DNA of 64,000 nt from Golubevia sp. BC0850 (lineage: Eukaryota; Basidiomycota; Exobasidiomycetes; Golubeviales; Golubeviaceae): the NCBI GenBank assembly GCA_012976225.1, contig JAAVVG010000001.1, positions 1,178,001 to 1,242,000 of the forward strand. Reading direction: 5' to 3'. The notes beneath the pieces were generated by a model, which did no database searches, was not told where the DNA came from, and worked only from the letters and a program-made list of their open reading frames with translations. How positions within the stretch are numbered: position 1 is the first letter of the stretch; every line of letters begins with the position of its first letter. Of this stretch, positions 27,293 through 36,831 are shown one piece after another. A program made the translations under genes and the position numbers.

Positions 27293-27853
27293 GACCTTGG
27301 TTCTTGCTATGCCTTTCTCTTTAAAGTCTCCATAAGTTTTTCAAACCTTCGGATGAAAAGCAACAACGACATCAAGAAAACCAAAACCAAACCCTCCAAC
27401 TTACTTCTTAATTCAAATCTCTTTCTTTGTAATTGCCCCTTCCCTCACTTCAGTTGTTGCTGTTGCACAAATGTTTTCCTCCCGCTTCCTTTTCCCCACT
27501 GAATGAAAAAATGTATCTTTTTTGACCTTATCCAGAATCGAAAGAAATGAAATGAACTGAGAACGAATTGAGTGCTAGGTCCTCCCTATCGCGACGTCAA
27601 ACTCTTCGCCGACCCTCTTTCGCTCAGGAGTTGAATCTTCTGCTAACCAATTTTCTTCGGATTCACGTTCGCGAATCCACTCAAGCTAGAACCACCTATG
27701 AAAGGGAGGATCGGATTCCATGCAACCGATCACATGGGTACACCTCTCCACTTCCTCGGAACCCCTCTGATTAAGAACTGCTATAAAAGCGAACTCTTCC
27801 TGCTGTTCTTCTTGCTCCTCCCCATCTTTTTTCCTGCTCCTTTTCTGTTCCAT
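27293..27853. other. Intergenic: CDC48 3' region and promoter of FAD oxidase
   Basis: About 300 bp of A/T-rich 3' sequence followed by the promoter of the next gene with a clear TATA box. No other feature seen. Confidence 0.5.
27782..27789 (+). promoter_or_regulatory. TATA box of the FAD oxidase gene
   Basis: TATAAAAG located 72 bp before the ATG at 27854, followed by a C/T-rich leader. It supports the start at 27854 over the upstream in-frame ATG at 27698, which precedes the TATA box. Confidence 0.65.
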
Positions 27854-29683
27854 ATGCTCTTCAAGATGGTTTCCTCTTCAAGTTACCGATACCTCTCTCT
27901 TCTTTCCATTCTACTTCCATCTATAGTCTTAGCAGTACCAGCTTTAGATCTAGAAACCAGAGCCACCAACGCAGCTCTACCTCAATCTCTTCAAGACTGC
28001 TTAAAAGCAACTAACGCTCAACTATCATATCCATCCGATTCCAACTATGGAGACCTCAGCAAACCAGAGAACTCTGCGTTAAAAGCTTCCCCCGCTGTCA
28101 TCGCTCTTCCTAAACATGACTACATCGCTGGAAAGGTTGTCAAGTGCGTTCAAAATGAAGGTGGAAAAGTCAAAATATCTCCAAGAGGTGGAGGTCACAG
28201 TTACGAAGCCTATAGCACTCCAAATGGAGCTGTCACTCTGGATCTCAGCAAAATGAACACGATTGAAATCGACAGCAACGCCAAAACTGCTGTCGTGGGA
28301 GCTGGTGTAAGATTAGGAGGGCTCGCTGATCAATTAGCTGGTGAGTTTCCGGATCTGTTTATTACTCTGGTGGACAGTGAGACTCACATCCTATATTTAT
28401 TCTATCTATCACAGACCAGGGCTTTGCGTTACCTCACGGAACTTGTCCTTATGGTAAGTAGATAGCAGAGACTCCTGGAAGAAGTAGTTCGATTCCTGCG
28501 AACCTGACCTCCTTTCTCCACTTCCTGCATCCCTTCTTATAGTCGGAGTCTCTGGACATGGTCTAGGAGGGGGATTTGGTTTCCTTGCCAGGAACTCAGG
28601 TTATTTGATGGATCGAATCCTTTCTATGCAAGTCATCAAGAACGATGGAACCATTGTCACAGCCTCCAAGACTGAGAGCCCGGATCTCTACTGGGGTCTT
28701 CTAGGAGCTGGATCAAACAACTTCGGAATCGTGACCTCCTTTACTTATTCTTTAGTCGAAGCTCCAAATCAAATCGTCAACTTCAACTATGTCTACAACT
28801 CCAACGAGGATTGCGCCGCCACTCTAGTAGCTCTTCAATCTTTGACTAACTCAGCTGATCCATCAATTGGATTCCCACCAGAATTTACTGGTGAACTGCT
28901 TGTTTATGGATCTGGAGGTGGAGATCCAGGAGCCTGTGGATTCAGTGGGCAACACATCAAAGCTACCAAAAGTCAACATGCTTCTATCTTCGGTAGATTA
29001 ACGAAGAAGAGTGGAGTCAAGCCTTCTAGCTCTACTGTTACATCTTATACTGCTTGGAAAGAATCTTTGATTAACATTATGGGAGACCTTGATACCTCAA
29101 ACGTCAATGGAAACCACGAGCCTGTGAGTCGACTTTTCTCTTTCTCCAGCCACTGTTCTCTTTCGCATTCAATGGCTTCTCTGACCTTCTTCCATCTTCT
29201 CTCACTCCCCAGTACTACGCCAAATCGCTAGTAACTCCATCCGATGCCACCTTCTCCAAACAATCAGCCTTAGCAATCATGGACAAGCTGACTTCTCTTC
29301 AGTCCACAACCGACACTGGTAACTCGATCTCCTTCGAAATGCTAGGTCCTCTATCATACACCAACAAGGTTCCAGCAGATGCTACTTCATTCCCTCACAG
29401 AACCTCAACTTTCATCTCCCAATTCTACGCCTATGGAATTCCAACTTCCAATTCAAACGGTCAACAAGACAAGATCTTCGATGCCTTCCAAAGCCTCGTC
29501 GATGTTACCAAAGCTGCTTCTCCAAACTCTAATTGGGGTGCTTACTCTAACTACATCGACCATAAATTGGAAACTTGGGCTAAAGACTACTACGGTGAAA
29601 GTTTGGATAGGTTAAAAGCTTTAAAGAAAACTTGGGATCCTCAAACTATTTTCGATTTCCCAAGAGGACTGGCTCATGCCTAA
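27854..29683 (+). CDS. Secreted BBE-like FAD-dependent oxidase
   Basis: PCMH-type FAD enzyme of the berberine-bridge/glucooligosaccharide-oxidase group. Exons 27854-28340, 28415-28453, 28543-29123 and 29213-29683 total 1,578 bp, 525 residues. A hydrophobic signal peptide precedes VPALDLETRA. The FAD-attachment His is in SPRGGGHSYEAYS, and a Cys is present in PHGTCPYVGVSGHGLGGGFG, the place of the second covalent bond in bicovalent members. The C-terminal BBE motif is NYIDHKLETWAKDYYGESLDRLKALKKTWDP, shown here only as landmarks around residues 485-515. Likely oxidises oligosaccharides or a secondary metabolite; the second exon is only 39 bp. A shorter start at 27866 (MVSSSS) is equally plausible. 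Confidence 0.92.
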
Positions 29684-30424
29684 TCAAAGGTCTTTTTCAT
29701 AATTGGCGTGGACTTTTCTGACTCTTTTCGACTTCTTCGTACTACTCTATTTTGCTTCTTCATCTTTATTGACTCTTCCGCACTCATCCTATTCCACTGG
29801 ACAATCTCTCAATCTCATCATTCGTTCTTCTTGTATCAAATAAAATGTCTTGGAACACCTTTCTCTTGAATGCCGCGGTGAAGTGTGAAGCTGTGAAGTG
29901 GGAGCAGTCTGTCTCTGCCTTTGACACCTCTCAACATCTCAACATCTCAACGTCGACCTTTGTTTTGCCTGTTCATCCTTTCATCCCCTCAGCCAGGTGG
30001 CCACGAGGACCTGTCCACTTCTTCCTTTTGTAACAACTAGCCTCATCAATTCAAAGTCCATGAAGTTAGTCCGTGAGGCGAGTGGACTGCTCTCTTGACT
30101 GAAGAGTGGGCCGTCACCCAGGGTCGTCTGTCCCTCGTCTTCTCACGAAATTGTTCTCCTGATCACGAAGAAGAAAGGAAAATTAAAAGAAGAGGGAGAG
30201 GATAATTCCTTAGTCCTTTCGTCCCCTCCTTTGCTGTGAGCCGCTCACCACGTGGTGGGTCGCCAGCCCGATGTCAAATTTCAACCTCTTCCGATTCTTT
30301 TCTTCTCCTCAGCAAGTTAAAGTGAGTATCTTCGTCTTCTTGATCGATTAATCTGAAAACAGTCAATCACACATCAGAGCTAATCTCTTGATTCTGCCCT
30401 TGCTCTTCTTTTCCTCCTCACAGA
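29684..30424. promoter_or_regulatory. Intergenic and eS4 promoter region
   Basis: 3' region of the FAD oxidase followed by the promoter of the ribosomal protein gene. It holds the 12-bp palindrome CACCACGTGGTG and a pyrimidine tract (TTCTTTTCCTCCTCACAG) directly before the start codon. A possible 5'-leader intron may span about 30311-30423. Confidence 0.45.
30246..30257. promoter_or_regulatory. E-box palindrome in the eS4 promoter
   Basis: Perfect palindrome CACCACGTGGTG with CACGTG core, about 170 bp upstream of the start codon. CACGTG is the site of bHLH factors such as Cbf1 and Pho4 in fungi; that either acts here is inference. Confidence 0.45.
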
Positions 30425-32404
30425 ATGGTAAGTCTTCAAATTCGCAATTTCAACCCAGGAAGAAAAGCTCAAAGTGGCACACCAAGAGGGGCGCGGGAGC
30501 AATGCTGGCAGGGCGGATGGGAAATAAAGCACGATGAATATTATTAGATTAGATTTGAGTTGATGGAAGAAAAGGAGAGAGAGAACATCGATGAGTACTG
30601 GACTTTGGTGGTTGGTGGTAGAGGTGGTAGGGAGAAGGAGCACCTCTGATCCAACTCAACCGTCAGTTCTCCCTTCAAGCTATCATCCAATCATTGGCGA
30701 ATGTCGATTTCAAGATGTTGGAGGAGTTGGCGAGGAAGGAGGCAAGCGGATTGTTCTTCAGTGCTGCTCTGTCCTTCCTCCTCCTGAGGTCTGCCTCCCG
30801 AACTTGTCGTCCTTTCTTCAACTTTCATCTCATTTTATTCAAATTAGACCAACACATTGTTCTTTGATCAATCCTCAAGTTTGCAGCCTCAAAGCAGCTC
30901 AAAATCTAAAAACCTCAATTCTCACATCTTCCTCTCCCTTCATCCTCTTCTTCATCGGGTCTCTTAGGTTCGTGGTCCTCGCAAGCATCTCAAGACTCTA
31001 GCCGCTCCATCATCATGGATGATTGGTAAGCTCTCCGGTACCTACACTGTCAGGCCATCCCCTGGTCCACACAAGCTACGTGAATCCCTTCCAATGGCTG
31101 TGAGTAGTTCGCACATGGTAACGCAGTCAGATGGAAAGGTTCAGATTTAGGTGATACTGGGAAGTGTAGATTTGAGAAAGTTGGTGGTGGAACTAGTCGA
31201 GAGAAGTAGCCTCCTGATTTACTCCTTTGGATGCCATGATGAACAACCCGACACATGCATGGCTTTCTGAACCCTTTCGAGGGATTGTGGATAATCATCC
31301 TCCGTTGTCTTATCTGAGCATTCATGGACGATCTTGGAGTTGTCGGAAAGGAGGAAGCGAGAGAATCAGCATCCCTTTTGGTTGGAGCTTCGACTGACCT
31401 TCCTACCCTCCATCACCTTCAGATCCTTCTACGTAACCGTCTAAAGTATGCCTTGACTGGTCGTGAAGTCACTGCCATCACTGCTCAACGTCTAATCAAG
31501 GTTGACAACAAGGTCCGTACTGACACCAAATACCCACTCGGATTCATGGACGTTGTCTCCATCGAGAAGTCTGGAGAACACTTCCGTATCCTTTACGATG
31601 TCAAGGGACGTTTCATTGTTCACCGTATCACTCCTGAAGAAGCTTCCTACAAGTTGCTCAAGGTCAGAAAGGTTCAACTCGGAGCTAAGGGAGTCCCACA
31701 CATCGTCACTCACGATGGAAGAACTCTTCGTTACCCAGACCCTGCCATCAAGGTCAACGACACCGTCAAGTTTGATCTAGAAAACAACAAGATGTTGGAA
31801 CACATCACTTTCGATACCGGTGCCAATGTCATGATCACTGGTGGTCGTAATCAAGGTCGTGCTGGTCTTATTACCGGACGTGAGAAGCACCCAGGAGGCT
31901 TCGACGTGAGTGTCTGGCCCGTCTAGAAAAAGTGTGGTTCTGAGTAGATTTGATAAGTGTTAGTAGCTCTTTTTTTCTGAAGAGTGAAAACCTTTGAATT
32001 CGAAACGATGAAACCTTTGATAGCCCCAGCAACGGTCTCTTTCGAAAGAAAGATTGACCATCCACGTATCGACAGCGTTACTGACGTCTGCTCGTCTCCC
32101 CCCTGCCGATTTGTGTTCTCTCTTTCTTTCTATACAGATCGTCCACGTCCGTGATCCTCTAGGACGTGACTTCTCCACCCGCCTCGGTAACGTCTTCGTT
32201 ATCGGTGAGGGAGGAAAGCCATGGGTCTCTATGCCAAAGGGAGGAGGAGTCAAGCTCACCATCACTGAGGAGCGTGACCAAGTGAGTATTCATCCTTTTC
32301 ATTCCCTAATTCAAGTTCTGAGAGTTGTATACTGACTTGGTCTTCTCTCCTCTTCTTTTCCACTCTTCCAGCGTAGAAGACAGCGCGAGAACGCTGGACA
32401 GTAA
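30425..32404 (+). CDS. RPS4: Ribosomal protein eS4
   Basis: Small-subunit cytosolic ribosomal protein. Exons 30425-30427, 30968-31099, 31423-31905, 32138-32281 and 32372-32404 total 795 bp, 264 residues, the normal eS4 length. Sequence reads [18 protein letters not shown]..., with the KOW-like segment [24 protein letters not shown] and the C-terminal [18 protein letters not shown] region typical of the family. The first coding exon is the ATG alone, followed immediately by GTAAGT; the 541-bp intron and the 323-bp second intron are long for this genome. Intron 2 contains a probable snoRNA, a common arrangement for ribosomal-protein genes. Confidence 0.97.
31228..31324 (+). ncRNA. Probable intronic C/D-box snoRNA with 18S rRNA antisense element
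   Basis: Lies inside intron 2 of eS4 (31100-31422), about 130 nt from the donor and 100 nt from the acceptor. Box C ATGATGA at 31236-31242, box D' CTGA at 31267-31270 and box D CTGA at 31314-31317. Flanks TGGATGC (31228-31234) and GCATTCA (31318-31324) pair over 7 bp with one G-U, closing a terminal stem. The 13 nt at 31253-31265 (ACATGCATGGCTT) are the exact complement of AAGCCATGCATGT, which I know as a conserved segment near the 5' end of eukaryotic 18S rRNA. By the D'+5 rule the target would be the first C of AAGCC. A C' box is not obvious and the second guide before box D has no target I can name. The call rests on motif order and the antisense match, not on a database hit. Confidence 0.68.
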
Positions 32405-32824
32405 ATGCTCTCCACTCGTTCTTGGAGTCGCTAGTTTCTTCTTGGTCTTTCATTTTCATTCCTAGTCTTCTCCATTCATGCATTCTTCTTAACTTCACCG
32501 TGTACTCTCTAACTCTCTATGTGACTCACGTCATTTACACACACACCCAAAATTTAATGCTTCGCTCCGCGATTGCGTTTTTGACAAATAGTAACAAAGC
32601 GAACTGAACGTATGAAGTTTGTGATCGCTTGAGATGAGACTTGTTGAGTTGTCTCGAGTGGAATGATGATGCAGAGGCGAAATGTGAGAAGATTGGTCAT
32701 CGAAGAGAAACGCAGTTCTTCACCCCACAACTCTCTCACGTCTAGCATCTTTCTTCTTTTAGAAACAGAACTGTGAATTCCATAGCTAACAGTAAAGGAT
32801 AGCCAACAGGGACCCAAGACTCAA
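32405..32824. other. Intergenic between eS4 and carrier gene
   Basis: 420 bp with eS4 3' sequence and the carrier promoter. No TATA box or other element stands out. Confidence 0.4.
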
Positions 32825-34401
32825 ATGTCTATGGCTACATCGAGTAGCAACAAAGCTTCAACTTCAAAAAACCAGATTCCTTCTTCGACTTCGTCTTCTT
32901 CTAATGCTGACGCCTCGGCGGCTGCTTCTCCTTCGAGCGCCAAAGGATTCTTGGCTGGAGTGGCAAGCGGATTGGTCAAGTGTTCAGTTGGACATCCTTT
33001 CGATTCGGTGAGCAGCTCAGATGGTATCGAGTGGAGTCACTGCGATTGGAAATCAGAAAAAGAACAAAGTGGCAGCAACGTTTCTTTCTTCGTGCACTCG
33101 GTCCTCTCAAAAGGATGATACAGACATACGCTTTTCAGTCACTAATTCAGAGTCTTTTGATGCTGTTCCATGCCCTGTGACTTCTTTCCTCTCCGTCGCA
33201 GGTCAAAATTCGAATGCAATGTTCTCCTCCTGGAACCTACAAATCAGCGACAGATGCCTTACTCCAACTAGTCAGAAAAGAAGGTGCTATGGCTTTGTAC
33301 AAAGGAGTAACACCCCCAGCTGTAGGTTGGATGTTCACAGATGCTATCCTCCTAGGTTCTCTACACAACTATCGTCTCTTCCTTTCAAGATTATCAAACA
33401 CTGGGGAAGGAACTGGAAAGCCTTTGCCTGTTCTCTTTCATGGAGTTTCTGGTTGTATGGCCGGAATTACAAATTCATTCTTTACGGCTCCCGTGGAGCT
33501 GATCAAAGCGAAGCTACAGATGCAACATGGAAGAATTAATTTACCTTTTGGAGGAAGAAGCTTGAAGGGTAGTGAACAAGCTGTGGCTAAAAAGTTTAAA
33601 GGTCCTATTGATTGCATCGGACAGATTGTTAGGTTAAATGGTATCAAAGGGCTGTGGAGCTGCTTACCTAGTACGATGCTGTTTAGGCTGAGGTGAGTCA
33701 AGGAGAGAGAAAGACAGGATGTTCTTTCTTTATCGCATCTGATTTCCTTCTATTTTCTTCCTCTTGATCTAGTTTTGGACCTATGTTTGCGATCTATGAC
33801 ATTTTAGGGAAGAACTTTGCAAAACTCAAAGGGACTCGATACGAAATGTCTCCTGCAGTCTCAACTTTCATAGCCGGAGGGATCTCTTCCGAGATGTTCT
33901 GGATGATAGGTTTACCTGCTGATAGGATAAAGAACATCATGATGACGGATGATCTGCACAAGCCGAAATATCCTACGATAAGGAAAGCCACGATTGCGAT
34001 TTGGCAGCAGGCGGGGTGAGTTAGAGGTGCTGTTGAACTTGCTATCCTTGAAATAAATTGACTTTCCCTCTTTCATTCATCACTCTGGACTCAGACCAAA
34101 AGCCACGACGTTCTCACGGTTGAGAGGGTTCTACGTTGGGGCAGTACCGACTCTTCTACGAGCTTTCCCGACGAACGCTTCCTCTTTGTTGGCTTTCGAG
34201 ACTGCTATGAGGTTGATGGGAGCTCAGAAGGTGAGTTTCATTGCTTTGTGATGCGTTCCAAATTGTCAAGAGCGCTCTAGAAGTGCCGAGCTGTGTCACT
34301 GACAATTTGCCTTTTCCTTCTGCTTTGGTCCATTGCATTGCACCCTCACTATTCTCATTCTCCCCCGAATCTTCATCTTCTTGCAGACCACCCAACACTA
34401 G
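32825..34401 (+). CDS. Mitochondrial carrier (SLC25) protein
   Basis: Inner-membrane solute carrier with three repeats. Exons 32825-33007, 33202-33692, 33773-34015, 34095-34230 and 34387-34401 total 1,068 bp, 355 residues. The three PX[DE]XX[KR] signatures are PFDSVK, PVELIK and PADRIK, each at the end of an odd-numbered helix. The first about 40 residues are Ser/Ala-rich and precede the first helix (GFLAGVASGLVKCSVGHP). The last exon is only 15 bp and codes for TTQH-stop. Signature residues resemble basic amino acid or acyl-carnitine carriers, but the substrate cannot be assigned. Start chosen at the first ATG of the open frame; MATSSS six bases later is equivalent. Confidence 0.92.
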
Positions 34402-35136
34402 GTTTGACAATTAACCCAAACTTTCAAAGTCAAACGATAGAGAGACGCCATCAAGCCTTGATTCATCTTGCGTCCAGAAGCCACCTAGATTCCTAAGACT
34501 ATATTTTGTACAACTCAAGTCACAACCACCCCTCACTTTCTTTTCCTCACAACTCAGCAGCCCATTTTCTTCGATTGGACTTTCAGTTCATTCCATTTCA
34601 ATTCGTTCTTGTTCACGATCCTCAGGCCACAGCATCTTATCAAGCTTCACTTAGATTTTTCCTCGCAATTCTAGATTTCTCGCTATTGAAAAGTCTCTGT
34701 GTGTGATTGACTAGATGTTTACAGCAAAGAAGCTTTCTTCAGGCGGTCCTACGTACGCAGATGACGATGAATGTATGCCACCTGATTTTGCTCGACTCGC
34801 TGTTCTCTGCAACCTGAGCTCTCTCTATCTCTTTCCTTCATTGCTCTACCTTTTGAGGCACAGTTTCCATGCTCAAGGACCAGTGGTTACTTCTTGAACA
34901 GCCACCTCGACTCTTTCCATGCCGCCACCTTCCTTGCATCGACTTCTATCAATCTCATCCGAAGTTTAATCCACATCGTTCATTCATTCTACTCATCAGC
35001 CAAACATCGATTCAGTTTAGATGTTAAAATTTCTTTTCTTATTTCACTACAATTCTTTATAGAGATACCAAACTTTCAACCCTGACTAGAAGACCCGAAG
35101 ACAAGAGAATTCACATATTTTACAATCGACAACTGC
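34402..35136. other. Convergent intergenic region
   Basis: 735 bp between the 3' ends of the carrier and the repeat protein. Short open frames only. Nothing supported. Confidence 0.4.
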
Positions 35137-36189
35137 TCAGTAATTAGAGTTATCATTGTTGTTAGATCCATAAGAATCACTGTTGTTGTTTCCAGAGGAT
35201 CCGTAGTTGTCATTTCCACCTTGGTTGTTTGAGGATCCGTAAGAATCTCCTCCAGAGTTACCTCCTCTTCTGTTGGAAGAATCATCGTCGTTAGATCCGT
35301 AGGAGTTGGATCCAGAGTTTCCGTACGAAGAATCGTTGTTAGAGGATGAATTGTTGTTTCCGTAAGAAGAATCGTTGTTGGAAGAAGAGTTGTTGTTTCC
35401 TCCATAGCTGTTGGAAGAAGAATCGTTGTCATTGGAACCTCCGTATCCTCCAGATTGGTTGCTGGATGAGTAAGAGTCTCCTCCACTGTTTCCGCCGAAA
35501 CCACCGGAAGAAGAGGAGTCCTTCTGAGGCAGTGGAAAGAGGTGAGAAGAGAGAAGATCAGTTGGATAGGACGAGAATCGCTTATCGCGGAATAGGATCC
35601 CGCTCCTCGCTGGAGAGGTGTTTGTCTTCCATGATGCCAGGTCTCAAGGTGATTCAGTTCAAACAATACTGAACTACTATGAAGAACTTCCCGCTTCTCT
35701 AGAAGGGCTTTGAATCAAGGGAATCTGTTGTTCTCATGCCTCTCTGTCCTCACACTCCCTTTCGGCCTTCCGTTCGCCCTCAATTTCTTCCTCTGTGCAC
35801 ATTTTCCGACCTCCCAATGACTATCTACTCACTCCGTATCCTCCAGAGGAGTTGTTGTTGGAAGAATCGTTGTCATTGCTTCCATAAGAGTTGGATCCAG
35901 AGTTACCAGAGTTTCCTCCTCCGTAAGAAGAATCGTTGTTGGAAGATGAGTTGTTGTCATTTCCGTAACCTCCAGAGGAAGAGTTGGTCTGCCAGAGTGA
36001 ACGAGGGGGAGGTAAGTACACGTCTTGGAGTTAGCGAGGGAAGGTGCTAGTTGGTCGGATTGAGAGGCTTCTTCAACTCACGTTGTTGCTGGATCCGTAA
36101 GAATCGTTGTTGTTAGATGAGGAGTCGTTGTTGCTGTTAGATCCGTATGAGTCAGATCCAGAGTTAGAGTTGGAGTTGGAATTAGAGTT
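35137..36189 (-). repeat. Degenerate tandem repeats coding Ser/Asn/Gly/Tyr blocks
   Basis: The three repeat-coding exons are built from degenerate units reading roughly TCC-TAC-GGA-AAC-AAC on the coding strand (seen on the plus strand as GTTGTTTCCGTAAGA and GAATCGTTGTTGGAAGA). The last exon has the closest copies. Confidence 0.7.
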
Positions 36190-36449
36190 CTGGAATGAGA
36201 GCGAAGGGGAGGAAGGAATGAGGATCAGTGAAGCGTTCGAACGAAAGACTCGCAGTCTGATACTCACGCCCCCAGCGTACTTGTCAATCATCTCCTTTCC
36301 TTGCTCAGATGAGGCGAAGTCTTTGGCTCTGAAAAGAGCGAGGGAGGGAGGGAGGGAGAGAGGGAGAGAGGTTAGCGAGGAGGAAGGAGGGGTTGATCTC
36401 CAAGAGAGGGTGGGAAGGTTACTGCTCACTTGTTAATGAAAGAGTCCAT
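35137..36449 (-). CDS. DDR48-like Ser/Asn/Gly/Tyr repeat protein
   Basis: Exons 36449-36430, 36328-36268, 36189-36082, 35988-35833 and 35523-35137 total 732 bp, 243 residues. The N-terminus MDSFINKAKDFASSEQGKEM is a short amphipathic helix; everything after KYAGG is disordered and built from repeats of the type SYGS-N-DDSS and NNDSSYG. This composition and the SYGSSNN core resemble yeast Ddr48 (a stress-induced Ser/Asn/Gly/Asp/Tyr repeat protein). Introns 2 to 4 are all phase 0, so repeat-coding exons could be skipped or duplicated without changing frame. Two STRE-like CCCCT sites lie in its promoter. Function is inferred only as stress-related or condensate-forming; sequence similarity by composition is weak evidence. 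Confidence 0.8.
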
Positions 36450-36670
36450 GTTGTTGATAGAAGGTTGGGTGGCTTGTGGAAAAGAGTTGGAGAGAAAGTA
36501 TGGGATGGGTGGGAAGAAGGTTGGAGGGAGACCAAAGCTCTCAAGGTTGGATTAAATACCTGTTCTGAGGTGGAGAGCAACTGCACCTGGCCTGGCCCGT
36601 GCACGCAAGATCTATTTCAGAGTCTGGAATCAGTCGGTTCCTTGCAGTTCCCGTATGCACGGCATCGCAT

Positions 36671-36683
36671 CCCCTGTTCCCCT
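36671..36683 (-). promoter_or_regulatory. Paired STRE-like elements upstream of the repeat protein
   Basis: Two CCCCT pentamers (36671-36675 and 36679-36683; AGGGG on the gene strand) about 225 bp before the start codon. In yeast this is the core bound by Msn2/Msn4 in stress genes including DDR48. Five-base sites occur often by chance. Confidence 0.3.
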
Positions 36684-36785
36684 CTGTCTCCTCTTCTACC
36701 TCGGACTCGGACCTTGAAGAAACTGGTTGAAATCGATAGATCAGCGGCTAGCGAATGATTTTGAGATGGAGGGCTGTGTTGGGAG

Positions 36786-36831
36786 AGAGGGTGGAATGAG
36801 GGTGGGAGGTCTTCCACCCTCTCCCACCCTC
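36786..36831. repeat. Two interleaved perfect inverted repeats
   Basis: AGAGGGTGGAA (36786-36796) pairs with 36812-36822, and GAGGGTGGGAG (36798-36808) pairs with 36821-36831. Each arm is 11 bp and perfect. The two hairpins overlap and could not form together. It lies about 340 bp upstream of the repeat-protein start codon. Confidence 0.7.

Noticed and set aside
27698-27853. Upstream in-frame ATG for the FAD oxidase
   Set aside because: It precedes the TATA box and would bury the signal peptide.
31906-32137. ACGATGA and CTGA in eS4 intron 3 as another C/D pair
   Set aside because: Box C has C at its second position and the flanks do not pair.
35346-35672. Plus-strand frame rich in Cys, Lys and Asn opposite the repeat protein
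   Set aside because: It is the antisense of the Ser/Asn/Tyr repeats and has no independent support.
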